Source: Myxococcales bacterium
GTDB lineage: Bacteria > Myxococcota_A > Polyangia > Polyangiales > Houyiibacteriaceae
DNA length: 48,480 nt
Direction: 5' to 3'
Assembly (NCBI GenBank): GCA_019637115.1
Contig: JAHBWH010000049.1
Location: 1 to 48,480, forward strand
Position numbers and translations under genes: made by a program. Shown one piece after another: positions 7,147 to 14,090 of this stretch. The first letter of the stretch is position 1. Each line of letters starts with the position of its first letter. Under the pieces are notes generated by a model. It did no database searches, was not told the DNA's origin, and worked only from the letters and a program-made list of their open reading frames with translations.

Positions 7147-8058
7147 TCAACAACGGTCCGGGAGCTTCAAGTTGGCCGGCGCCCACGCGACGACCGCGTC
7201 GATGAACATTCGCACCGTTGGCGGCACGAGCTCGCGCTCGGCGTAGACGACCACCATCCGCGACTCGGCCCCGAGCACCTCCGGAAGCACCGCGACGAGC
7301 GCGCCGTCTCGAAGGTCGGACGCGACGAGTAGCTCGGGCAACATCGCGATCCCGAGGCCCGCGCGCGCTAGGTGGTGCACGGTGAAGAGGTCGTTCGACG
7401 CGAAGGTGCCCGTGACGCTGCGCGACCCACCACCCCGCAGGGGCCACGCGGACTGCGGCAGCTCTTCGCGCGTGAACCCGAGCAAGAGCCGGTGACGCGC
7501 GAGGTCCCGCCGTGAGCGTAGCGGCGCCGCCTGCCGCAGGTACTCCGGCGACGCCACGGCGGTCACCCGAGTGCGCATCAGCGTGCGGGCGACGAGACCT
7601 GGTTCGAGCTCGGTGCCCGCACGAATCGCGACATCGTAGCCGTCGCGCTGTAGGTCGACGTGCCGCGTCGAGAAGTGAACCTGCAGCCGGACCCCGGGAT
7701 GGCGTCGTGCGAGCCCGGCGACGAGTTCCGGGAAGCCCATCAGGTACGGCGGTACTGACACGCGCAGATCGCCGCGAAGCGTTCCGTCTGCCGACCTCAC
7801 GCTCGCCTCGGCCTCCGCGGCCGCGTCGAGCACGCGCCGCGCGTGCACGTGGAGCGTTGCGCCCGCGTCGGTGAGCGCGAGGCTCCGCGTGGTGCGGCGC
7901 ACGAGGCGCGCGCCGAGCCGCTCCTCCAGCCGCGCGAGGCGACGCCCGAGGGTCGCGCGAGGGATACCGAGCTCGGCGGCGGCGCGGCTGATCGACTGGC
8001 ACTCGATCGTCTTGGTGAACGCGAGCAGCTCGGCGGTCTCGAGCGGGTCGTTCTGCAT
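7147..8058 (-). CDS. LysR-family transcriptional regulator
   Basis: From the ATG at 8058 the product is 303 residues, the normal LysR length. The N-terminal winged helix-turn-helix is clear (LLAFTKTIECQSISRAAAEL, RATLGRRLARLEERLGARLV). A periplasmic-binding-like effector domain follows (GDLRVSVPPYLMGFPELVAG ... TAVASPEYL). Such proteins usually bind the shared control region of a divergent target. Here the target would be the DoxX-like gene, whose ATG lies 77 bp away. An in-frame ATG at 8088 is an alternative start that would overlap the divergent upstream region further. The effector is unknown. Confidence 0.9.
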   Translation of the reverse strand: MQNDPLETAELLAFTKTIECQSISRAAAELGIPRATLGRRLARLEERLGARLVRRTTRSLALTDAGATLHVHARRVLDAAAEAEASVRSADGTLRGDLRVSVPPYLMGFPELVAGLARRHPGVRLQVHFSTRHVDLQRDGYDVAIRAGTELEPGLVARTLMRTRVTAVASPEYLRQAAPLRSRRDLARHRLLLGFTREELPQSAWPLRGGGSRSVTGTFASNDLFTVHHLARAGLGIAMLPELLVASDLRDGALVAVLPEVLGAESRMVVVYAERELVPPTVRMFIDAVVAWAPANLKLPDRC

Positions 8059-8134
8059 CTGGATCGTTTTGTAGCAGAAGACGACCATTGTTGGCGGATT
8101 GGCGCAGGTGAGGGCACTCCCCAGGATGGCCGGC

Positions 8135-8560
8135 ATGACCACCAAGATCGGCTATTGGGTAACGACCGCGCTCGTCGCGGCGGTGATGGGGCTCGGCGGA
8201 GCCATGGATCTCGTGCGCCCGCCCGAGCTCCTCGAGGGCATGGCTCACCTCGGGTACCCCGCGTACTTTCTGCTCATCCTCGGGGTGTGGAAGATCGGTG
8301 CTGCGATCGCGCTCCTCGCCCCGAAGCTCCCGCTACTCAAGGAGTGGACCTACGCCGGAGTGTTCTTCGACCTCTCGGGCGCTGCCGCGTCCCACGCCTT
8401 CGCCGGAGACCCCGCCAGCGACGTCGCGACTCCTCTCGTGATCGCAGCGCTCGCCGTCGCGTCTTGGTGGCTGCGCCCCGCGTCGCGGCGCCTCGCTCCC
8501 GCGCCCGCCATGGCGCGCGCGACCGGATCGGGTCCCGCGTCGGCAACCAGCTCGATCTGA
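8135..8560 (+). CDS. DoxX-like membrane protein
   Basis: From ATG 8135 the product is about 141 residues with four hydrophobic segments, including VTTALVAAVMGLGGAMDL, YFLLILGVWKIGAAIAL and VIAALAVASWWL. The motif LGYPAYFLLILGVWKIGAAI is typical of the DoxX-like family. These small inner-membrane proteins are linked loosely to redox or quinone stress. AGGA 8 bp before the ATG supports this start; ATG 8126 and TTG 8099 are also open. It is transcribed divergently from the LysR gene, which is its likely regulator. Confidence 0.85.
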   Translation: MTTKIGYWVTTALVAAVMGLGGAMDLVRPPELLEGMAHLGYPAYFLLILGVWKIGAAIALLAPKLPLLKEWTYAGVFFDLSGAAASHAFAGDPASDVATPLVIAALAVASWWLRPASRRLAPAPAMARATGSGPASATSSI

Positions 8561-8626
8561 TCGCGCATTACCACGGCTTCTGGGGACAGAAGACCCAGGC
8601 CAGCGCGCCGGTGGGCGAGGGCGCGA

Positions 8627-9370
8627 TCAGGAGCCGCTCAAACCGAAGCGGGCGCCGCCCGGATCCGTGAGCATCGCGACCCGGCCGCCGCCGGGGACCG
8701 CGGCGGGGCCGTGCTCGAGCGCCGCCCCGAGCGCCTTCGCGCGTTCGACCGCGGCGTCGAGGTCGGACACCTCGACGTAGAAGCGCCAGAGCGGAGGTTC
8801 GTCGGCGACGGTCATCATCCCGCCGTACGGCTCGCTATCCTCGCCGAAGAGGACATACTCGCCCATGGCCCCCATCGGGAGCGCGTCGAGCTTCTTCCAG
8901 CCGAAGGCTCGCTCGTAGAAGGCGAGCGCGGCCGAGGCGTCGGTGCTGCTGAGCTCGTGCCAGGAGATGCGGCCGATCGGGTCGACCGAGCTCGCTTCGC
9001 AGCCGGACGGCTGGTCATCGGGCTCGAAGAGGGAGAACCTCGCGCCGAGGGGATCGGCCACGACGCTGAAGCGACCAACCGAGGGGATCACCGTCGGCTC
9101 CACGAGCACGCGCCCCTCGGCGTGCCGAACGCGCTCGATTGCGGGCTCGAGCGCCTCGACCGCCACGTGCCCGAGGAAGCTCGCCGCCTCCCCCGGCGCG
9201 CCGTGAGCGGCCACGCCGCCGACCGGTCCGCTCTTGGCGTGCCAAACGCTGTAGCGCTCGCTCGGGCTGGGATCGAAACGCTCGGCCAACCAGCCGGTCA
9301 CCTCACGATAGAACTCGATGGCCGCGTCGGGCTCCGTCGTCATCAGATCGTACCATGTGAACTTCGGCAT
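8627..9370 (-). CDS. VOC-family protein with two glyoxalase-like domains
   Basis: The 247-residue product contains two vicinal-oxygen-chelate modules. The first begins FTWYDLMTTEPDAAIEFYRE and ends DPLGARFSLFEP. The second begins ISWHELSSTDASAALAFYER and ends DPGGARFGL. VOC proteins bind a divalent metal and act in glyoxalase, dioxygenase or resistance reactions; the exact substrate cannot be read from sequence. GGAGG precedes the ATG at 5 bp spacing. A small palindrome, GTGGGG-N6-CCCCAC, lies 18 bp upstream of the start (9388-9405) and could be an operator. It faces another VOC gene divergently. Confidence 0.85.
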   Translation of the reverse strand: MPKFTWYDLMTTEPDAAIEFYREVTGWLAERFDPSPSERYSVWHAKSGPVGGVAAHGAPGEAASFLGHVAVEALEPAIERVRHAEGRVLVEPTVIPSVGRFSVVADPLGARFSLFEPDDQPSGCEASSVDPIGRISWHELSSTDASAALAFYERAFGWKKLDALPMGAMGEYVLFGEDSEPYGGMMTVADEPPLWRFYVEVSDLDAAVERAKALGAALEHGPAAVPGGGRVAMLTDPGGARFGLSGS

Positions 9371-9536
9371 ACCATCCTCCGGTCGGGGTGGGGAGCCTAC
9401 CCCACGCCCGTTGGACGGCTCGTGTCACCGAGACTCATCGGTGGCCAATGAAGAAGTCGTCCGCGCGACCGATGAGAACGGATGGCGGCAGCCGTCCAAG
9501 ATCCGCGGGGCACGCCCCGAGAAGGGAACGGACACG

Positions 9537-9929
9537 ATGGCCAACTACTGGACGACCTTCGCCACCGGCGACCTCGAGCGATCGCGGGGCTTCTACGAGG
9601 CGCTCGGCTTCGAGGTGCGGCCGGGGCCGGAAGGCGTGCCGTGCTTCACCGCGCACCCGGCGGAGGGCGCGACGATCTGTTTCTTCGCGCGCGAGGCGTT
9701 CGCCGCGATGGTGCCCGGCGAGGTCTGCGACGCCGCGCACGGCCAGGAGACGGTGCAGAGCCTCGGCCTCGGGAGCCGTGACGAGGTCGACAGGCTCCTC
9801 GCGCGCGCCGAGTCGGCGGGGGCGTCTCGGCACACGCGCGCGAGCGAGCAGCCCAACGGCTACGGCGGCGGCTTCTCGGATCCCGACGGCCACGCCTGGG
9901 CCGTGCTCCACCTCGGAGGCAAGCGATGA
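9537..9929 (+). CDS. VOC-family single-domain protein
   Basis: From the ATG at 9537 the 130-residue product is one VOC domain: [20 protein letters not shown] at the start and [17 protein letters not shown] at the end. AAGGGA precedes the start. Its stop overlaps the start of the sigma factor gene by ATGA, so the two are probably co-translated. The pairing suggests that the VOC protein is made together with, or senses something for, the sigma factor; this is inference. Confidence 0.85.
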   Translation: MANYWTTFATGDLERSRGFYEALGFEVRPGPEGVPCFTAHPAEGATICFFAREAFAAMVPGEVCDAAHGQETVQSLGLGSRDEVDRLLARAESAGASRHTRASEQPNGYGGGFSDPDGHAWAVLHLGGKR

Positions 9930-10900
9930 GCGTCGAGGCCGTGGGCCCCGAGGCGCTCGAGACCCATCGGGTCGCGCTCACCGGGCACTGCTACCGGATG
10001 CTCGGATCACCCGTCGACGCCGAGGACGCCGTGCAGGAGACGATGATCCGCGCGTGGCGGGGGCTCGAGCGCTTCGACGGACGCGCCGCGCTCCGGACCT
10101 GGATGATCCGGATCGCCACCAACGTCTGCCTCGACACGCTGGCCGCACGAAAGCGCCGCGCGCGGCCGATGGAGGACGGCCCGGCCGGGACGGTCGACGA
10201 TCCGCTGCTCGAGCGGCCTCGCTCGCATTGGCTCGAGCCCGTCCCGGACGCGAGCGTGCTCCCGGCGGAGGCCGACCCGGCCGAGCGCGCGCTGCTCCGC
10301 GAGAGCATCCGCCTCGCCTTCGTCGCCGCGCTGCAGCACCTACCACCCAAGCAGCGAGCGGCCCTCCTGCTGGCCGAGGTGCTGGGCTTCTCGGCGGCGG
10401 AGGTGGCCGAGACGCTGGAACTCAGCGTCGCCTCCGTGAACAGCGCGCTGCAGCGAGCGAGGGCGACGCTCCGAACCCGCGGAGCTACCGCCGAGCCGGC
10501 GGAGCTCACGCCCGCACAGCGTACCCTGGTGGCTCGCTACCTCGAGGCCTTCGAGGCCTACGACGTGGACGCGCTCTCGCAGATGCTCACGGACGACGCG
10601 ACGCTCTCCATGCCGCCCTACGCGCTCTGGCTCGAGGGCCCGGCCTCGATCCGCGCTTGGCTCCTGGGCCACGGCATCGGCTGCCGAGGCTCGCGCGTCG
10701 TACCCACGGCCGCCAACGGCTCGCCCTCGTTCGCGCAGTACCGGGCGGGCGGCCCAGGCGAGCCTCACCGCGCCTGGGCGCTCGTCGTGCTCGAGCTCGA
10801 GGGCGAGCGCGTCCGCGCCGTGAACTCCTTCTTGGACACCGAGACCCTCTTCCCGCGCTTCGGTCTGCCTCTCGAGCTGAGCTCGCCCCCAGACCGATGA
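9926..10900 (+). CDS. ECF sigma factor with SnoaL-like C-terminal domain
   Basis: The 324-residue product has sigma region 2 (about 10-80: [34 protein letters not shown]) and region 4 (about 125-185: [36 protein letters not shown]). A C-terminal NTF2/SnoaL-like domain of about 125 residues follows ([20 protein letters not shown] ...). This architecture matches the TIGR02960/SigX5-type extracytoplasmic-function sigma factors, in which the SnoaL domain replaces a separate anti-sigma factor. It likely directs RNA polymerase to a small regulon. Genomic context with VOC genes on both sides hints at detoxification. No anti-sigma gene is adjacent. Confidence 0.9.
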   Translation: MSVEAVGPEALETHRVALTGHCYRMLGSPVDAEDAVQETMIRAWRGLERFDGRAALRTWMIRIATNVCLDTLAARKRRARPMEDGPAGTVDDPLLERPRSHWLEPVPDASVLPAEADPAERALLRESIRLAFVAALQHLPPKQRAALLLAEVLGFSAAEVAETLELSVASVNSALQRARATLRTRGATAEPAELTPAQRTLVARYLEAFEAYDVDALSQMLTDDATLSMPPYALWLEGPASIRAWLLGHGIGCRGSRVVPTAANGSPSFAQYRAGGPGEPHRAWALVVLELEGERVRAVNSFLDTETLFPRFGLPLELSSPPDR

Positions 10901-10964
10901 GGATCGGCTCATCGGCGAGTCGAAGCAGAGAGAGGGCGACGGATCGCCCCCGAGAGGAGAGACC

Positions 10965-11378
10965 ATGACGACCCAATCGATCTTCGTGAACCTACCCGTC
11001 GCCGACCTGGAGCGCTCGAAAGGCTTCTTCACCGCGCTGGGTTTCGCGATCGAGCCCAAGTTCACCGACGAGCGCGGAGCCTGTGTGGTGGTCGACCCCG
11101 ACCACATCTACCTCATGCTGCTGACGCGGGAGTTCTTCGGGACGTTCACCCAACGCGAGGTCGGCGAGCCAGCGGCGCGGACCACGGCGATCTTCGCGCT
11201 CACCTGCCCGAGCCGCGAGGCGGTCGATGCGATGGTGGCGAAGGCAATCGAGGCCGGCGGCGCGCCGACCGGGATGCCGGCGCAAGACCACGGCTGGATG
11301 TACTACGCCAGCTTCTACGACCCAGATGGCCACCACTTCGAGGTCCTCCACGGCGACGAAGACGCCGTCGAGGGCTGA
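10965..11378 (+). CDS. VOC-family protein
   Basis: The 137-residue product is a single VOC domain (IFVNLPVADLERSKGFFTAL ... YYASFYDPDGHHFEVLHGDE), like the glyoxalase-type proteins usually found beside SnoaL sigma factors. GAGAGGAGAG lies just before the ATG. It is 64 bp after the sigma factor on the same strand and could share its transcript or be its target. Metal-binding positions resemble the YASFYDPDGHHFE pattern. Confidence 0.9.
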   Translation: MTTQSIFVNLPVADLERSKGFFTALGFAIEPKFTDERGACVVVDPDHIYLMLLTREFFGTFTQREVGEPAARTTAIFALTCPSREAVDAMVAKAIEAGGAPTGMPAQDHGWMYYASFYDPDGHHFEVLHGDEDAVEG

Positions 11379-11609
11379 GACGCCTCCGCACCCGGCGATT
11401 TCGCGCACGAGGCGCCGCCGCAGCGCTCTGAGCCGCGCCGTTTGGATGGCCTTCGTCGGCGACGAGAACGGTCGGGTCGTTGACCATGAATTACCCGTCC
11501 AATATCGTCCGCGGAATGCCATAGATATTGCGTTTCATGGGTGTGTTCCTTTTGTGAGCCTAAGACACCAAGACTGCGGAAGCCGACGCGGCGTAACAGG
11601 ACGCGAGGG
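11379..11609. other. Gap with no convincing gene
   Basis: I see no gene in this stretch. It includes a short AT-richer patch around 11485-11560 that stands out from the local composition, consistent with a border of acquired DNA. Confidence 0.4.
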
Positions 11610-11772
11610 CGGGCTGCTCGTGGACGAGCGTGTCGCCCTGGTCGCTCGAGCCTTCGAGCGAGCGGCCGTGCCGCTCGAGCACATCGCGATGAAGGGGCTC
11701 GCGGGGCGTCCCAAGGATCTCGAAGACACCGAAGCGCTCGAAGCGATCGCGCGGCGGAGGAGTAGCACATGA
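11610..11772 (+). pseudogene. C-terminal remnant of a nucleotidyltransferase-type gene
   Basis: The frame ending at 11772 reads AFERAAVPLEHIAMKGLAGR, then PKDLEDTEALEAI. The KGLAGRPKDLEDxxAL pattern is the C-terminal signature of AbiEii/DUF6036-like nucleotidyltransferases, which are often toxins or housekeeping-like partners in two-gene modules. The N-terminal catalytic GS...DxD half is missing, because upstream sequence in this frame overlaps other DNA without resemblance. Its stop forms an ATGA overlap with the next small gene, so an original two-gene operon is still visible. Confidence 0.55.
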
Positions 11773-11963
11773 GCGAATGGGGAAGCTGGGACGAGGATCG
11801 CGACCATAAGTTCGTCGTCGGACTGACGGTCACCCCGGATGAGCGTCTTGCTTGGCTGGAAGAGATGTTGGTGCTCGCGTTCGAGAGAGGGACCCTTCCG
11901 AGGCAGCGCGACGTGTGGGGGCGGACGTCCGGCGGTTCGGACGGTCGTGATGGCGGCGCATGA
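11769..11963 (+). CDS. Small partner protein of the nucleotidyltransferase remnant
   Basis: The 64-residue product MSEWGSWDEDRDHKFVVGLT continues with TPDERLAWLEEMLVLAFERG and TLPRQR. This pattern (TPEERLxWLEEA...GALPR) is familiar from small proteins encoded next to nucleotidyltransferase genes. The C-terminus (VWGRTSGGSDGRDGGA) looks like run-on sequence. Translation is probably coupled to the preceding frame through ATGA. It may be an antitoxin-like partner whose toxin has been lost; that is an inference. Confidence 0.55.
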   Translation: MSEWGSWDEDRDHKFVVGLTVTPDERLAWLEEMLVLAFERGTLPRQRDVWGRTSGGSDGRDGGA

Positions 11964-12074
11964 CGACGAGCGGATCTGAGGTCGGATCGCCTTCGACCCA
12001 CACCGGCCTCGAACTTCCGATCGTCGTTCGACACCGCTTCGCTCTACCGCTTCGTGGTGTGGGGCCATCCCTCC

Positions 12075-12119
12075 CGCGCCGCATCTCGGCTGCGTTTCAA
12101 CTCCCGCGATGGGGTGAAC
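12075..12119. repeat. 45-bp direct repeat, copy A
   Basis: The 45-bp sequence from CGCGCCGCATCTCGG to GGGGTGAAC is identical to 13237-13281, and five more matching bases follow after one mismatch. On the minus strand it contains GTTCACCCCATCGCGGGAG followed by TTGAAAC, which recalls the 3' end of many CRISPR repeats. Only two copies exist here, 1.16 kb apart, so it is not an array. The stop codon of the PIN-like gene lies inside this copy. Confidence 0.9.
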
Positions 12120-12603
12120 GCGTACCGAGGTGGCGGTCGTTCTCGGGCTTGGTCCGGTCCGCGCGCGCTCGCCGATCCGCGTTCCGACTGTGTCGCTCCG
12201 CGGCGGCGCAGAGTCGGCTCAACGACTTCATGAACCAGGCGACCTGCCCTCCGCGGGCGGCAACGCCGAGCCGACTCGGGACCAGTAGGGCATCCAGAGC
12301 GGGATAGAGACGGATCGCTTCGATGCGCAGCGCCTGGTTCCGCAGCTCCGCGCGGAAGATGTCGTCGACCGGCGTGGTGAAGCACCAGACCTCGGGCAGC
12401 ATCCGCAGCCACGCGCGACCCCCTTCGCGCGTCTCATCGTCCAACGCCATCTCGGCCAGGTGGATGAAGGACACGAGCAGGCGAACACGGCCGTCCTCGA
12501 TCATCTGCCGGAGCTCATCCCGTTGCTGTCCGACTCGCTCCGGGCCGCCAGGGCCGCGTCCCTTCACGAGATGCGACACGTCGTTGGTGTCGAGGTAGAG
12601 CAT
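12097..12603 (-). CDS. PIN-domain-like protein (possible toxin nuclease)
   Basis: From the ATG at 12603 the product is 168 residues and begins [13 protein letters not shown], the first-strand aspartate motif of PIN nucleases (LDTN). Later acidic patches fit the fold: [16 protein letters not shown] and [16 protein letters not shown] proteins such as VapC cut RNA in toxin-antitoxin systems. No antitoxin gene is adjacent on this strand. The last eight residues are encoded inside the 45-bp repeat, so the natural C-terminus may have been replaced. It may be a damaged or orphan toxin. Confidence 0.6.
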   Translation of the reverse strand: MLYLDTNDVSHLVKGRGPGGPERVGQQRDELRQMIEDGRVRLLVSFIHLAEMALDDETREGGRAWLRMLPEVWCFTTPVDDIFRAELRNQALRIEAIRLYPALDALLVPSRLGVAARGGQVAWFMKSLSRLCAAAERHSRNADRRARADRTKPENDRHLGTRSPHRGS

Positions 12604-12689
12604 TCGGGGAGCCGCGCTCACGAGTTCCTCCCAGCCCGCGCAACCTGCGCGAGCTCCCGAGCCTCGAGCTCGCCCCCGAGCTCCCCCGG

Positions 12690-13083
12690 GCCGGAGAACG
12701 TGTGGATGGGCGTCAGCGTCGAGACGGCGGAGTACAAGTCGCGGATCCACGAGCTCCGGCGGGTCCCGGCCGCGGTCCGGTTCCTGAGCCTCGAGCCGCT
12801 GCTCGGTCCCCTCGGCGACCTCCCGCTCGAGGGCATCCACTGGGTCATCGTCGGCGGGGAGAGCGGACGTCGGCCGCGTCCGATGGACCCTGCGTGGGTC
12901 CGGTCGATCCGGCGCCAGTGCGAGCGCGCGAACGTGCCGTTCTTCTTCAAGCAGTGGGGCGGGCGGAACAAGAAGGCGGCGGGCAGAGAGCTCGACGGGC
13001 GCGAGTGGAACGAGCTACCAACGGCACAGGCTCAGGCCGGCCCCGGCGCCGTTCGGTCGCAAAGTGCGATTCGAACATCGTGA
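12690..13083 (+). pseudogene. DUF5131 (phage Gp37/Gp68 family) C-terminal fragment
   Basis: From about 12690 the plus frame reads [59 protein letters not shown] and [20 protein letters not shown]. This is the conserved second half of the phage Gp37/Gp68 (DUF5131) family. The N-terminal half, which carries the radical-SAM-like cysteine cluster, is missing. Sequence upstream in the same frame is antisense to the PIN gene and is not homologous. The family is common in phages and defence islands, next to TcmP-type partners. This copy should be inactive. Confidence 0.75.
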
Positions 13084-13236
13084 CTTCCAGCCTTCGAGGA
13101 AGGCACGCGTTCACTCCCCTGACCCCCCCGGGTGATTGCTGAAGCAGCCGATCCAGACGGCGAGGGGCGGGGCGCCGCGGGGACGGGGCTCGCGGGCAGA
13201 GACGCGGCACCCTCCTCTGGTCCGCGCGCGGCGCGT

Positions 13237-13281
13237 CGCGCCGCATCTCGGCTGCGTTTCAACTCCCGCGATGGGGTGAAC
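13237..13281. repeat. 45-bp direct repeat, copy B
   Basis: Same sequence and orientation as 12075-12119. Together the two copies bracket the PIN-like gene and the DUF5131 fragment. A short partial match (ACGCGTTCAC) in opposite orientation occurs near 13107-13116. Confidence 0.9.
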
Positions 13282-13395
13282 ACGTACAGATCGAGGACCG
13301 CGATCATCGCCTGTGGCGAGGCACTAGCAGATCGACACGAATGTGGGCACCTTCAGGCGGTCGCGTAGCGAAAGGCTCGTGAGGAGGGAAGGTTG

Positions 13396-14007
13396 ATGAG
13401 CGTCAGCACTGCGTTGGCTCGTATCGTGGGGTGGGGGACGAAGCACGGCTTGGATCTCAAGCTTCGACCGCCGGTCGATGAGGCGACGCTCGGGGAGGCG
13501 GCGGACGCGCTCGGCGAAGCTTTGCCGCCGGACTATGTCGAGCTGCTCCGGATCGCAGACGGCCAAGAGGAGGAACCGGACTTCGACTGGCTACTCGGGT
13601 GTGACCGGCTCGCGCCGCTGGCGACCGCGATCGAGCAGCTCGCCGAGGAGCGCGAGCTCGCCGAGGAGTACCCTCCGCCCGACGAGTTCGACCTCGACGA
13701 CCACATCCGGGTCGGGCGGTACCACGCCGGGCGGTTCCCGATTGCGGGCTCGCCCTACTGGGACGGTGACAACACCTTTCTCGATCTCGACCCCGGGCCC
13801 GCGGGGACCCGCGGGCAACTCCTGACCATGACATCCGAGTGCGACTTCGCGCTCGTGGGGGCGAGCCTGGCGGACGCGCTGACCCGCTGGGCCGACGCGC
13901 TCGAGCAGGGTCGGGTCACCTGGGACGCAGAGGCGCGTGCCTTCCGCGGACCCGACGGACAGGAGTTTGCGGCTCATCCGGCCTGCGAGATCGCAGTACT
14001 CGGCTGA
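13396..14007 (+). CDS. SMI1/KNR4-family protein
   Basis: The 203-residue product has the SMI1/KNR4 pattern: EATLGEAADALGEALPPDYV, then ELLRIADGQ, then acidic and aromatic stretches (FDWLLGCDRL, PYWDGDNTFLDLDPG). In bacteria this fold is widespread among immunity proteins that neutralise secreted polymorphic toxins and among general orphan proteins. No partner toxin is seen here. A strong GGAGGGAAGG ribosome site lies before ATG 13396; the TTG at 13393 would fall inside that spacing. It sits immediately after the relic region, in keeping with accessory DNA. Confidence 0.8.
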   Translation: MSVSTALARIVGWGTKHGLDLKLRPPVDEATLGEAADALGEALPPDYVELLRIADGQEEEPDFDWLLGCDRLAPLATAIEQLAEERELAEEYPPPDEFDLDDHIRVGRYHAGRFPIAGSPYWDGDNTFLDLDPGPAGTRGQLLTMTSECDFALVGASLADALTRWADALEQGRVTWDAEARAFRGPDGQEFAAHPACEIAVLG

Positions 14008-14090
14008 CGACGTGCGGGCACGATCCCCGTCGTCAACCGGATCTGGCGTCGCCAATGGTCGCGCCGTGTGGTCGGGGTAGGAGAGCGCGC

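Noticed and set aside
12460-12690. N-terminal extension of the DUF5131 fragment
   Set aside because: This part is antisense to the PIN-like gene and shows no similarity to the family's N-terminus, so the fragment starts later.
13060-13090. tRNA T-arm-like sequence GTTCGAATC on the minus strand
   Set aside because: The bases on either side do not form the five-pair T stem and no acceptor or anticodon arm fits.
12075-13290. CRISPR array based on the GTTCACCCC...TTGAAAC-like 45-bp repeats
   Set aside because: Only two copies, 1.16 kb apart with genes between them; no regular spacers and no cas genes in the window. Kept as direct repeats only.
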